This document shows, in pieces, positions 22,897 through 35,000 of a stretch of DNA of 64,000 bases. The notes beneath the pieces were generated by a model, which was not told where the DNA came from, made no database searches, and saw only the letters and a program-made list of their open reading frames with translations. The stretch covers positions 2,352,923-2,416,922 of the forward strand of contig NC_034422.1 of NCBI RefSeq assembly GCF_002078875.1. Direction: 5' to 3'. The DNA comes from Numida meleagris (Eukaryota > Chordata > Aves > Galliformes > Numididae). A program made the translations under genes and the position numbers. How positions within the stretch are numbered: the first letter of the stretch is position 1; each line of letters opens with the position of its first letter.

Positions 22897-25800
22897 CAGA
22901 ATGCAGCTGGATGGGCTTGATTCCTCAGGTGTGCTGGCTGTGCTTAAACTATGTTCCTCCTGAAGTTAACAGTAGCTGTGAATTCCAGCACGTATTGCTG
23001 AGGCTATCTAATCCTTCTGCTACAAGTATACATCATTTTCTCTAAATTTTAATTAATTTCAGTGATTGATGCCTTAGGCTGACTTTGTTAGAAAGATTCA
23101 GGCCAAGCAGCAATTTCAAAGTTATGGTCTATAGGGTAATCTGTAGAAAGCAAAGACTGTAGCAGTTTCTCCTTGAAATAAATAAATACATCTTCAGTGA
23201 GCGGCAGTTGAAGGCAAGCTTGTACACTGTCACCTACACCCTTTTTTGGAACACAAGAGCAAGTTTGAAGTCATGGGAAACATGGTTTATTCTGGTCACT
23301 TTTATGGTCTCCTGGATACTGGACACGAGCAGCTGTGCAGGAGAGCAGAGAATTGCTCCTCTGCTTCCAGAGCTCAGCTGGAGCTGCCTTGCTGTGGGGC
23401 TGGTTGTCCAAGAATGGCTGTCATGCTCTAAAGGTTACCCTGCTATTTTGCCATCTCTTTTTAGACTGCTGTACATTAAAAGTAGAGAATTGTGTGAGAA
23501 ATTTATAGTTAATTAAGAACTCGTTTTATAATCTAATTTTACCTTTTTTATAATTCACGCTAATGAGATTTACTCAGCCCTGTACTAAGTCCAGGACTTT
23601 GAAAATGGGCTCTAGCTTTGACTGAAAGTTGCAACTGCATTCCTCACATCCCTCTCAATTATGCTTATGAATAATTTGCTTATGATATTTTAGGATGCTT
23701 GCAGGCTATAAGAAATTCATCGTTGTGTCTGGTTTCCATGAATGATTTTCTCCATTTCCTGAACCACAGCGGTTTGTGCTGGGTGCGCGCTGCCTTGTCT
23801 CCTTGTCTTTGTATCCCTGCTGAAATGTTTCAGGTGGCGAAGCAGAAGCAAAACTGTGTTACAAAACTGCACCTCTCAAACTGCGTGCTGCTGAAATGGA
23901 TGTTTTAGTGAACTGCCCAAAGTCTGGAAATGATTCATGCTGACTGTTTGGGAAATACTTTCAAATAATGAATAAATTTGCAGGAATCACGGATGGCTCA
24001 TGAAAGATTAATGATAGAAGAGAAGGCCTCTTTTTTTCCCCCTTAAGTTTCAATGTCAGGTTTTCAGTTTGTACTCCTTTTGCTTTTGAAGTTACTGCAA
24101 CAATGCTGATTCATTCAAGAGAATTAGGCTCGGAGTACTTTTAGGGAGTACGTTGTACTTTAGTGAGTGGAACAAGGTGCAAAGCTGCCGGTAGTTCTCC
24201 AGGAAAATATTACTTAACTTCTGATTTCCAATTTTTGCCTTTGCTTTAATTTACGTCCACATTTTCTTTGTAGTGGTAAATTAAGACTATGGCATCACTA
24301 GAATTTATTTCCTTCTCATAATTAGAATGTGATGCTCATTTTATTAGTCTCTTTTATTATAGTAAGTATACATTCCAGTGCTGAATAGTTTCTCCTCCAA
24401 TCTGCTCATAAATTTGCTACTCACTCTGAAGCATTTGCCCTGGCATTGGCTTTGATGATGGCTTGTTTTCCCCCAGTGTGTAATACAATCACCTTTATTC
24501 TGGGTCATATTAGGCCTAGTAATGGAAAAATCTGTTCTTTAGGATGGTAAGTGCTCAATCCTCCTCGCTAAAAGTCACCTGGAATGATGTCTCCTTAATG
24601 CTGGAATCTGTTAAATGTAGCTGTGGATATACGTGTAATCCAGAACACTCAATGTCCTTTGGCTGTGTTTAAGGCCAGGGAAAGCAGGATCTCTGGAGCC
24701 TATTGTAAACTGTGTCTAAAGGAAGGAAAGCGAGGAGGGCTGCAGTTCCAAGCTGTGGGAAGGCTGCAAGTGAGGCTGAGAGCTGAACAGCAGGGACAGG
24801 ATTTGGGAATGCAAGAGAAAAATCTAAAGCATGAAGACCCAGCTGGAGATGCCAGTGGAACCAGGTCCCAGTCAGGGATGAGGCTGGCAGTGTTCAGGGG
24901 GAACTATTGGGCAAATCTGTTTGTTAACGAAGACAGTGCCAGGCAGCGAATCCTGCCTGCATTTGTAACCTGCGCTACCTGTGACGGTGCGGCTGTGCAG
25001 TCGGCAAAGGGCCTTGCTGATCAAATGGTGGCATTTCTAAATCTGAGTGAAGTGCTGCTTGGCACAGTTTGTTTCGTTATCCGTAATGATAGGTTGGATT
25101 GCCGTGAATTTCCAGCTATCCTTTTTTACCCTAAGCCATGTTTGAAAGGATTGGTGTAGTTTGGCTGATAACTGTGGAGCAGAAAGAAAATGGTTTCTTA
25201 AAAATAGCTGAGCCTACACTAGGGAGCTCATTATTTTTGCTGTACTGAAAGACACTTCATTCACCAAGACAGGCTTCCATCAAAGGAGCCATCAATGCAG
25301 CCTGCCATCATCTGTCAGAATACCTTGTTCTCTTCTCCATAATTAAAATACAGTATGGCCTATTTGTTACCCTCTTGGCAGCGTGTTCCCTACTGCTTGG
25401 GTTATGCAGTCCTGCTGAATATAGGACCAAATGCTAAGAGAGAATTCTCAGTGAGCTGCCCTATGATTGATATGCAAGCAGATCATAATTCCTCTGTAAA
25501 AGTGAAAGTGTCTTTGAGCTGTTACAGGGGAACAACAAATGCATCATTTCAATTCTTGCATTGTAAACCGCTCATTCCCACTTTCCATTGCACTGCAGAG
25601 TGTAAACTTAAAGGGATGCAGCTTATCATTACTCATGTTTCTGCGTGCTTTGAGGCAACGCAGTCTACTCACTGTTCAATTTTCTTGGCTTTACTAGTCA
25701 CCAAGCAATGCGGAATTCTGTGAAACCAGGTAGAGCGTGTGTGAACTGCTGGACTGACATCTTAAGCGGATTTAGTGGATGACAAATGACAAATATTGAG

Positions 25801-25900
25801 CAGGAGTGAAAAATGCTGCTCTGTGGTGCTAGACAAAGCCTGAACAGGTCTTACGCTCTTCTGTGATCTCCTAGCTCCTGCTCTGTTACTACGTAATTTA
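22571..25900. other. Unique sequence, no gene supported
   Basis: About 3.3 kb of single-copy DNA. A 178-codon open frame (24623-25159, plus, GTG start) and a 122-codon frame (25355-25723, plus) are present, but both look random and match no family. The block near 24240-24400 is AT-rich with many TAAT cores and could be a conserved non-coding element. Confidence 0.5.
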
Positions 25901-26122
25901 TCACAGAATCATAGAATCACCAAGGCTGGAAAAGACCTCCAAGATCATCCAGTCCAACTGTCCGTGTACCACCAGTATTTCCCACCAAACCATGTCCCTC
26001 AGTACAACATCTAAACGTTTCTTGAACACCTCCAGGGATGGTGACTCCACCACCACCCTGAGCAGCCCGTTCCCGTGCCTGACCACTCTTGTTTTTCCTA
26101 ACATCCAACCTGATTCGCCCCA
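25901..26122 (-). mobile_element. CR1 LINE 3' fragment (minus strand)
   Basis: Read on the minus strand, this is a typical truncated avian CR1 3' end. In order it shows a GGTTGGATGTTAGG segment, the 'GTGGTCAGGCACGGGAACGG' block, 'CCATCCCTGGAGGTGTTCAA', 'GGATGATCTTGGAGGTCTTT' and a terminal ATTCTATGATTCTGTGA. The 3' terminus lies at 25901. About 220 bp remain of an element normally about 4.5 kb long. The copy is well preserved and looks younger than the one at 11.7 kb. The open frames of about 65 codons inside it are by-products of the repeat. Confidence 0.95.
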
Positions 26123-26259
26123 TTTAGCCTGTGATGTCTTAGAGATGAAGTCATCTGCAGTACAAATTGGAGGATGCTCATTATGTTAAAATACTCAGCA
26201 TGGTATGTGTCATTACTGTAGCACTTACTTCCCTGAAAGTCAGTACCAAAAGAGAAACC

Positions 26260-26296
26260 TTTTTTTTTTTTTTGGGGGGGGGTTGGGGGAGGGAGG
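26260..26296 (+). repeat. T14-G9 tract with G-quadruplex motif
   Basis: Fourteen T are followed directly by nine G, then TT, GGGGG, A, GGG, A, GG. The G part (26274-26293) satisfies the canonical quadruplex pattern with loops of one or two bases. Adjacent homopolymers make this prone to length variation and sequencing error. Confidence 0.85.
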
Positions 26297-29200
26297 TGCA
26301 GACAAAGTAGAATTCATTGGTTTGTTCCTTTTGTAAGGAGGTAGCAGTGAAGCTAATAAAGACAGAAAACAACTTTTTCTAGAAAAAGCTAACTAGTTTG
26401 ACTATAATTTATTTGCAGTATAGCAGCAGCCCATTTTTTTCACATATATGTATCCTTAAAATTGTTATTATCATGAAGTTCTTACAATTAGACTTGGCAA
26501 ATGAGGAATATGTATTGAAATGACAAATACCTGCAGAAAGGACTGGCTGGATTTGCACTGAGAATAAGCATAAGGCATTGGCAGATTCTTTTCCTACAAT
26601 GTTTTTAAAGGCATTAATGGAGAAGGAGAAAAAGAAAGACGAGAGAGGATGAAGCATATTGGTCTGTTGTATTTTGGAAATGTGAATTGCGCAACACATC
26701 TCTAAGTACAAGAGAATTGCAAGATGACAGTGACAAAAGTAAGTTCTGTTGTCCAAAGTGAGCAAAGTGAGAAAATTGCTACTAATAATGAATGTAATAA
26801 TGAGAGTGCTGAAATTTACCTTCTGTTGATGATCTGGAATGTGATTAGCTGCTCTATGCAAATGCCATCCAGATCCAATTAACCGTCTTCTCTTTCAGTG
26901 TCACTTTCCGACCTTATTGTTCTTAGGAGCATTGCAGGAACATTTACAATTCAAAGATACCGTATTGCTGGTGCAAGAGTTGTACATTGTACTAACCTGT
27001 GCAGCTCCCTTTTCTGACACTAAAGAACAGCAAGAATTTGATACAAAGAAAGGGCAGATGGTTTTTCCGCAGAAGTGATCCCCAGAGAGTCTTTTCTAAA
27101 ATGGGAATCTACCATCCAGCTCTCATTTTTCAGCTGTCCATGTAGCTGCATTTATCTTTTGTAAGCTGCAATTTTCTGCCAGGGCTGTGCTCCCTGTTTT
27201 CTTGCTGGGTAAATGGCCCAGATGTCTGTACCAGAGATTTGCACTGGTGCAGCTATATCAAGGTTTGGCCATTAATAGAGAGCACTGAAAGTAGTCCCAA
27301 AGGCAGATGATCCACAGTTTCTAGTAGGAAATCTACAAAACCCTGTTGGCAGAGTCTGAATCAATGATGATGCATCTTTTCAGGTCCACTTTGCAGCCAG
27401 TGCCAGTAGGAGGCTGCTCCCGGGGGCATCTGCCTGGCAAAAAGAGGGATGTGAGGTCACCACTTGGTGAGCCTTGGGAAAGACTATTCACATCTGGTTT
27501 AGAAATACACTTCTAAATGTCTCCTTTCTTAAAACAGAAATCTCTTCTGTGTACCCCACGGACCCTCTGCAAATTACTGATTACTTTAGGCAGGCATGGA
27601 ACCCAGGTTAATAAGATGTGGTCCCAGAAACGCAGAGGGAGGTATGTCTGATTGTGATAGCAAATGACAGAAATGGGCAGAAGGAGCTGCATATCATTAC
27701 TGGTGGTTTTTTTTCCTCTCCTCTTCTTGCCTCTCACATCGTTCCTCATACCCTTATGTATGAAGCTTAAAATAAGACCTTTGTGTCTCAAAGCTCCCTT
27801 TCAGATGCGTGGGGAGAAAATCACTTATTTTGCACCAAAGAAAAGCAAAGCATATTACTTTTTCTTTGCAGATCTGTCAGCCTGCCTTGCTTGCACCTTC
27901 CCCCCCAAGTCTGAATTATTACAGAAAGTGGTATCTGGTGGTGTGAATAATGCTGTGCTCCTGCCAACAGGCACAGAACACATTGAGTATAGATCTCTTA
28001 AATGTCAGAAGTATATAAGGAAGGTAATTGGGGATAGTTCAAATCCAAAAAACAAAAGGGGCTGAAGTGCAAAATTTGGCTTAGCTGATGTTCCTCCTGA
28101 ACTTTATAGACTTCTAAGAAATGAGTGTTCTTGAAAAGTAAATTGCAATTGCAGTTCACCACTGATTTATTGTAAAACATCTTAACAAAGAAGTTCTGCC
28201 GAGTGCTTTGTAGGTTGTTACTGAAATACAGCATTAAATCTCGTAGGGACTGTTAGCTCCCCCACAGTGCACAGCCCCTTATCAGCAGTTACTCTCCTAC
28301 CCAGGAGAACCTGCAGGCAGAAAACACTAGGAGGTTCTGAAGAAGTCACAACATTGAACTGAGCAGACATTAGATACCCCTTCCCTTGGAACTTACTGCA
28401 AGAGAAGTTTGTCCAGTTAAACCTGATAAAATATTTCCACTTTTCCCCATGCTTATATGCTAATGTTTGCAGCTTGGAAGTTGAGGTCTGTGAAGGGGCG
28501 CCGAATTCCCACCATACATGGTACATATTGCTCTTCTTTAGTGTGAAGTCATCGTGATCATCCAAACCTTTCTCAGTGCTTCGGTGCATTTCTGATCCTC
28601 CTCTACAGGAAAGTCCAGGGAAGTGTCCAGGAAGTCGCAGTCCTTTTGCTGAATGAAAATCTTGCCTTTTATTTTCTCCTTCCCTATCCTGTCTCTACAT
28701 GTGTTGCTTCTTGCTTTCAAGCCACTGTTGACTGTTTTGCATTTGACTTCTTTTTCCACATCCCAGTTCTCCATTTCTCTATAGCTGTAACTTCTCTAGG
28801 TCTCTGATTACTTGTAACCAGAGACTTGCTGCTGAAGTTTTTTTTCATACTTTACATCTGTGCTTCTTTTCTCATTTTCTTTGTGCAGTTGACCGTAGGC
28901 ATCTCAGTAACAGAAATTCGACATGCGACGTTTTTTTCCCCTCAGGATGTGTGAGAACGATGGCTCTGGCAATGGATCCTGTTGTCTCAAGTTAACTGCT
29001 CACCTTGAGCTTAAACATGGCTTGTGCTACCACGTATTGCTCACTCATCATCTCTTCACTGTGTCAGTGATGGTGTCTGCCTGTCACCTTTCAGGCTGTA
29101 CGAACTGACTCCATGAAGTTTTGAAGCAGCATCCATCTTTATAGCACAGTGAATGCCACTGCAACGGGTGCTTCTTTTTAGTACCCTTTGAGCAGATAGT

Positions 29201-30684
29201 AATGATAGTGATGTAACTGGTCTGCAAAGAGTGCTTGGCTGGAGCAGAACAGGCCGCTTCCCATCATTTCACAGTCTTCCAACGTGATAGCATTGGTAAC
29301 TGTTAGAAATCATGCTCTGTTCCTAATTACAGAGTGACTCATGGTAACTCCACCATCTTCTAGATAACTGCTATTAACTTGTGTCACTGCTGTAATTTGT
29401 TAGGTATGATTTAATAAGAAGAGACTAATTTTTGCAGCTCTGTTTAAGGCACATTTGGTTTTTCACTCCATAGATTCAGGAAAGACAGACAATCTTTGTT
29501 GTATTTTAGGCTAAATGAAATGTAGAAATCTCATGAAATGTAATGGATTCAATTACTCTGGGAGGATTTCCTAATGTTTCATTTCATGTCCTTGGCTGTG
29601 TACTGCTATTCCTCAGTGAGGGTATGAACTTGAATCTTTTTCTCTGCTGAAGAAGATTCTGTGTTAACTCCAGTTTTCCCTTACACTGAATGCCGAAGGC
29701 AAAAGTCATGATCTTTGGGAGGCCTGAAGATTAAACGTGAAACAGTTAAAAATAAGGATAAAAAGCAGATCTTCTAATGATGTGAAGTAATTATTGTATT
29801 TTCTCTGTTTAGAACATTGCAATATTATTAAAAAAAAATCTTCGTAATATGGGTTGCTGATACTGCAAATGTTTTGCCTGGAACTCCAAAGCTTTCTGCC
29901 AAAAGTGGCGAAGTTCAGATGGAGATTTGGATTCTGTGTTTGGTTATGGTTTAACATCAGTAGTCTACTTCATATCTTTACATTTTATGGAGAGATTGGG
30001 AAGTGGAAGCAGAGCCTAAGTGCTTTGGTAATTCAGAAGAGGCAAAGTTGTTCAGAGATAAGTTTCAGATGTTTCTGCAGGATAGAGCTGTTTATCTTTC
30101 TAAAAGCCTGAGGCAGTAGTGTTGGGATGAGGGTAGTTTGGAGGAAGGGAATAATGGCTTTGTATCTCCCTGTGGCTACTACAAAAGGCTAATGGATGCA
30201 TGAAAGTACTATTGGAAGAACATTCTGCAATCATAAACAACATTCTGGTAATAAAAAGAAAAGAACCCTGATTAAAGATGGTGTATGATTTTATTGGAGG
30301 ATGTGAAAACAGCAGTTTTACAATATGCTTTGTTTATGGAATTTATTACAGCCCAGCAATGGCCTCATTTGTGTTCTGGAAGAGCTGAGAAATTCTCCTA
30401 ATGTGTCTCCTGTTGTGCTGAGAACAGGGGTTGCTTTTTAGACGGGCCTCGTTGGCACTGGATGTATCTTTCCATACTTCTTGCTGCCTTATTTAATAAC
30501 AGCTATGTCCCCTGTGGATCTACTTCTTGATTATTATCCCTTCAAGGTTTAGGTCCAAAAAAATCAGTAGAATAAACCCAAGGCTATTATTCTTAGAGGT
30601 TTACAGCAAGAAAATGGGTGATACCAATTAAGTACTTACATCACCAAACTTAGTCACTTCGTATTTTTTTTAATCAGTAGGAAA
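26297..30684. other. Unique AT-rich sequence, no gene seen
   Basis: About 4.4 kb of single-copy DNA. Open frames up to about 150 codons (for example 26409-26861, minus) look random. The block 30230-30400 has the appearance of a conserved non-coding element. No RNA gene or repeat family is recognised. Confidence 0.55.
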
Positions 30685-30845
30685 CTATTGTCCTCATTCT
30701 ACAGAAACAAAACTGAGGCCCAGAGCTTAGCAGAAGGAATGGTACGGCTTACCTGGTGTCACACAGGCACTCTGTGGTAGAGGTGGCAACTCAACCAGGG
30801 TCTCCCAAGTTTGTGGTCAGTGTTTTACCCTTTAGACGAGTGTTC
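30685..30845 (-). mobile_element. Ancient MIR-type SINE remnant
   Basis: The plus strand resembles the reverse complement of a MIR/CORE-SINE. It has 'TCCTCATTCTACAG', then 'AACTGAGGCCCAGAG', then 'TGTCACACAGGC', then a block like the anti-sense of the MIR 5' half (CAACTCAACCAGGGTCTCCC) and an end resembling 'TTTTACCCTTTAGACGA'. Order and spacing follow the MIR consensus over about 160 bp, with heavy divergence. MIR-related copies are rare and very old in bird genomes, so persistence may reflect a conserved non-coding role. Confidence 0.6.
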
Positions 30846-31734
30846 ACTGTGTCTTGCAAATGAAACATTACCTTTCAAACTTGCTTATGTTCATCCGAAG
30901 CTGCTGCTTCTACACTCTGGGTTAACAGGCATAATAGGATGACAATTGGAAGCCTGTTAATTCACCAGCATGTTTCCCCAAGGTTAATGAAAATGAGGAG
31001 GAAAATGCTCTGTGTCTCTCTTCTGTCTTCTTAACTCAGTGAGCTGAAGACGTCTGGAAAAGTCCCTAAGAAGTTTCTGTGAACGGCTTTGTTTTTCACC
31101 CATTAGTGGCTAACTGCACTAGAAGAATCCGCTAAGGCTTTGCTTGGGCAACTTAGGCAAGTGTAAACCTCTCGAATTCTCTATAGGTGGCATCCAGGAT
31201 GTGAGGTTCCTTTCTTTCTTGAGTGTGAACCATTGTAAATTTGCAGTGTATTGTGTTATTGTGCTGCCAGGAAACAGATGAGGAGGCTGCTCTCAGAGGG
31301 AAGTGCTTGATCCCTGTCTGTGTAGGTCAAGATTGAAGCAGACAGGAAAAACAATTGAAAGGAACTTGTTCTGCCCAGGTATCTGTGCTCTGGAAAAGTG
31401 ATGAGGTTGCTTTAAATGAAATGCTTATCAAATTGGGCATCACATTCTTACAATTCCCTTGCATGGGCGAGAAGCAGCTGCAGGCAGTCTGTGCAATGTG
31501 AATAGATGAGAAAACAGACTGAATCCTGCACAGATTAGCTGCTCCCATTTTGTCACTGCCTCAGCATTGAATCTTAAGGATCTACCCAGGCTGCAAATGG
31601 TTGTCTACTTGTGTCTGTCACAGACGTGGAGGAGATGGTGCTGCTATTAACATTCTTCCTAATAAATCTCTTTCCACTTGCCAGAAAAGAGGCTTTTGCC
31701 GCTAGCAGTTTGTTCTTATTACAGAAAGCATATT
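30846..31734. other. Unique sequence, no gene seen
   Basis: About 0.9 kb of single-copy DNA between two ancient repeat remnants. Nothing else is recognised. Confidence 0.55.
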
Positions 31735-32060
31735 GAAGAATTAGAAAAGGTGTAGGTGAGAGTAACTAGTAGGATGAAAGGTCTCAGTGGTTTAGAGCGA
31801 TGTGGAGAGGTTAAGAAAATTAGTCTTGAATTCATTAGAAGACAGCAGATTTAGAAAGGACAGGATTAAGATGTAAAATTTTGGATGGAGAAGGTGGATG
31901 GAGCCAAAGCTGCGTGGGAACAGGTTAGAAACAGGAAGATATGAACTGAAATTTAGAGAGAATGTGGGAAAAAAAGGGGTAGAGGAAGATGGAAAAAATG
32001 AATCCATCAAAAGAAATTTTAAAAGAAATTGCAATCTACTACTTTTGGGTGGACGATATT
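31735..32060 (+). mobile_element. Probable ancient LINE (CR1/L3-like) remnant
   Basis: The stretch reads like a decayed 3' half of a CR1/L3-type LINE in the sense direction. It has GAAAAGGTGTAGGTGAGAGT, 'ACTAGTAGGATGAAAGGTCT', a GAGAGGTTAAGAAAATTAG segment, and 'TAAAATTTTGGATGGAGAAG' followed by GTGGATGG. These parallel the usual order of 'reader frame' segments in ancient amniote CR1/L3 copies. The right half is strongly purine-rich. The resemblance is from memory of the family pattern and the divergence is high, so the call is tentative. Confidence 0.4.
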
Positions 32061-35000
32061 CAAACAAGGACAGGGAAAAGAACTAAGAGTGGAAACTAAG
32101 GGTGAAGCACTGATAGAATGCTGCTTCAGTGCCCCAACAACTGATGCCAACAATGGTTTAGCTGTTGTAAGACAGAGATGAGCTCACACAGCAGCAAGTG
32201 GTTGACTTGGAATTTGTTCCAGAGAGCAAGTGGTTTTGTACTGTGTCTCATGTGACTATGTAAACATGCCTGTGTCTGACTGTAAGGCCAGATCCCTGCC
32301 CTCTTATCCTCTGTGATAGTGTTGCATATGGGTAACCACTGTAGCTGTGCTCACAATGTTTTTGGTTTTGTTCCACCTGTACTTGGTAAACCTTTCTCAC
32401 AAGTCAAAGTCAAATAGCTGTCTTTCACAGATGCTACCCAACTCTCTGTGAGAAACTGCCAGAAACTCAATAAACCTTTTTCTCATCTGAACACAAGCCA
32501 TTTTATAACCCCCAGGTGATCTTGCAGATCAGGAGATTTAAATTACAAACAAATCAAAACTCAAACAGTCAGGTTTTTGGATATCACATTTAATTTTGCC
32601 CCGAGTGTTGTGTAGTTCAAAGGTAATATTTCCAGGGCTGACATCTTCTGTTGCCAGAATCTGGCACTGGAAGGAAGGTACAGACACAGCTGCTGAGCAT
32701 GTGCTGTGCACGGCTGCAGGAATGAAGGAAAATCTAAAGTCTGGAAGGATATGCTGGTCTATCATTAGCTTTACTGAAGTGATACTGGGTAGTGAGGCCT
32801 CTGCCTCCCTCCAGGCATCATTCAGCTGCTGTGCAGTCTCCAGGCCTTAGGAGATTGTTAAACTGCACATCTCAGCTTGTCCAGTGCTTTGGCCAGATGA
32901 ACAAGTTGCTCAATTCCCACCTTTGCTCAAGCTTGGTGCAAGATAACTGTATTGGTTAAATCACATTCTTGCTTAAGCTGTGATTCTTTGCTGATTCGGA
33001 TTCTCTGTCTTAGTTCTGCTGGAGCACCATGGGGGACAGAGCACCTCATCCTTAAGGGCTGTGCTAAACTATGGCGAAGAGTTCTCTCTCATCTTAAAAC
33101 AAGCTCTTATTTTCCCAAAGAAGAGCTTTTCCCTGGTGGAAAAAACTCCAGTAGAACCCTCCAAATTATTTCCTGATGGCAATTAGCATATAAGTCCAGG
33201 ACTTCAGCAGCACTGGATCACTTCCAGCATCCTCCAGTCAAGCTAATCCAGCTCTCTACACCTAATTAAGCTAACATCTTGTTTCATCACCAAAGTGCCT
33301 AGCAGCCTAGAGTTTTGCTTTGAAAGGACCCAGCCAGAAACCACAGGTATTGCAATGATTTTTTTATTAGAAGTATTTATCACTAGCCAGACCTTTCAGA
33401 CACCAGTTCTTAGAAGTCTTCACAAGAACAAAATGAAAGCTGAAGCAAGCTGTCAGGGACTGGAGAGAGGCCTTCAAAACAATCTTCTAGCATAGCTGGC
33501 AGAGAAGTAACAGCATGTAAAACATCCACCGTGATCACCATGCTCCTGCCCCTAGGAGATACAACCAGTTCCTACCCCAGCTCTGTGCTTTCATCCACAC
33601 ATGCAGCAGCAATGCAGAGAACATTGCCCCCAGTGCTGTGGCTGTGGCTCACTCATCCCTTCAGGTCTCAAATTTTGTTACATGCTTAACTTGCAGCCTT
33701 ACCTGGCTCTGTTTGTGGGCTCTCAGCCCCCTTTATTTATCCCTCCCCCCTACTCCAAGGAAGGAGGAGAAAAGTCAGGAATCGGGAAGGTCATATATAA
33801 AGATGTAATGCATATTATGTCATACAGAGCATGGATCTAATTAGAAAATGATTTAATGGACATGCTTGTAACATGCTTCCCCCTGCCCCCAAAAGCTGAC
33901 AAACTATATCAACTATGTTTCTGAGGACATTTGCTGCTTGTTTTCCTCTGGAAGTTGTTCTGAACTCTGAGACTACTCACGAACATTTCAGTTCCTCTAG
34001 TTTGTCTTACTTCCTTTCACTCAGGTACACGTTTCCATCTGCTCATGATGTCACACATGACTCTAGGATGAGACATCATGAACAAGATGGTTTGGGGGAA
34101 TTCATTTTAATATCAAGTAAAGTTGTATTTTCTTTAGTTATCTGCTTGGAACTAGTCACAGATTAGGAGATCTGTATGTAATCTGAAAACAAACTGACAG
34201 TCCCCGCTCTGAACACTTCACACTATGATTTGAGGTAGGCAATGAACACTCCAAATTTATCTATGGCATATTTCAGGTGGTGATGCTCTCAGAGGTACTT
34301 CATGTGGCAACTGCACTTTTATTTAAGAATAAGCAGAACTAACAAGCAAGAAGTATCACTTTGAGCCACTTCTAATACGTTGAATTACACAGGTCTAGAT
34401 TATGCTGGAATATATCCCATAAGGATGCGTTAATTCTGCTCTCTCCAAATCTCTCAATGCTGAAGAGATTTGTTGGGAATGTACAGTTCAGATTGGTGCA
34501 TCATCTTAAATCATTGCACATATGAAGGGGCACATTGTGCTGAGCATCTCTTTAACTGGTCCCTTTTATTATTTATTTCTCAACTTAGTTATCGATGACA
34601 AAGTCATTTGTCATCACTGTGTAGACACTGTTAGGAAGAAGCATTAAAGGCAAATGACCATTCCCGTGCCTCTGCTAAAGAATTTGTTCCAAGTTTCCTT
34701 ATAGCCCAAGCTAATTTCAAGTATTAGAAACTTTTCTTTGGCAGTCTGTACTTCCCTCCCTGCCCCCCAATGTGATATGCACAGAAATTAAGAAACATTT
34801 AACAAAAAAATGAGGTTGGGCAATGGCACCAACAAAAACCTTTGCGCAGTTTCCAAGAGGAGCTGACAATTTTCTTGATCTTCCTTCAGAGCTCAGGTAA
34901 CACTCAAAAGGCAGAAGGCCTCCAGCAAACCCAGAAACCTTCAGAAAAATCTGTTTTCAGATGTCATCTATATAGATAGCTCCAGGGCAGCACTGCTAAC

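Noticed and set aside
24623..25159. 178-codon plus-strand open frame
   Set aside because: It starts at GTG, has no recognisable domain, and its length is near what chance allows for a window of this size.
25901..26189. Three 63-68-codon open frames on both strands
   Set aside because: They lie inside the CR1 3' fragment, which is untranslated sequence in the parent element.
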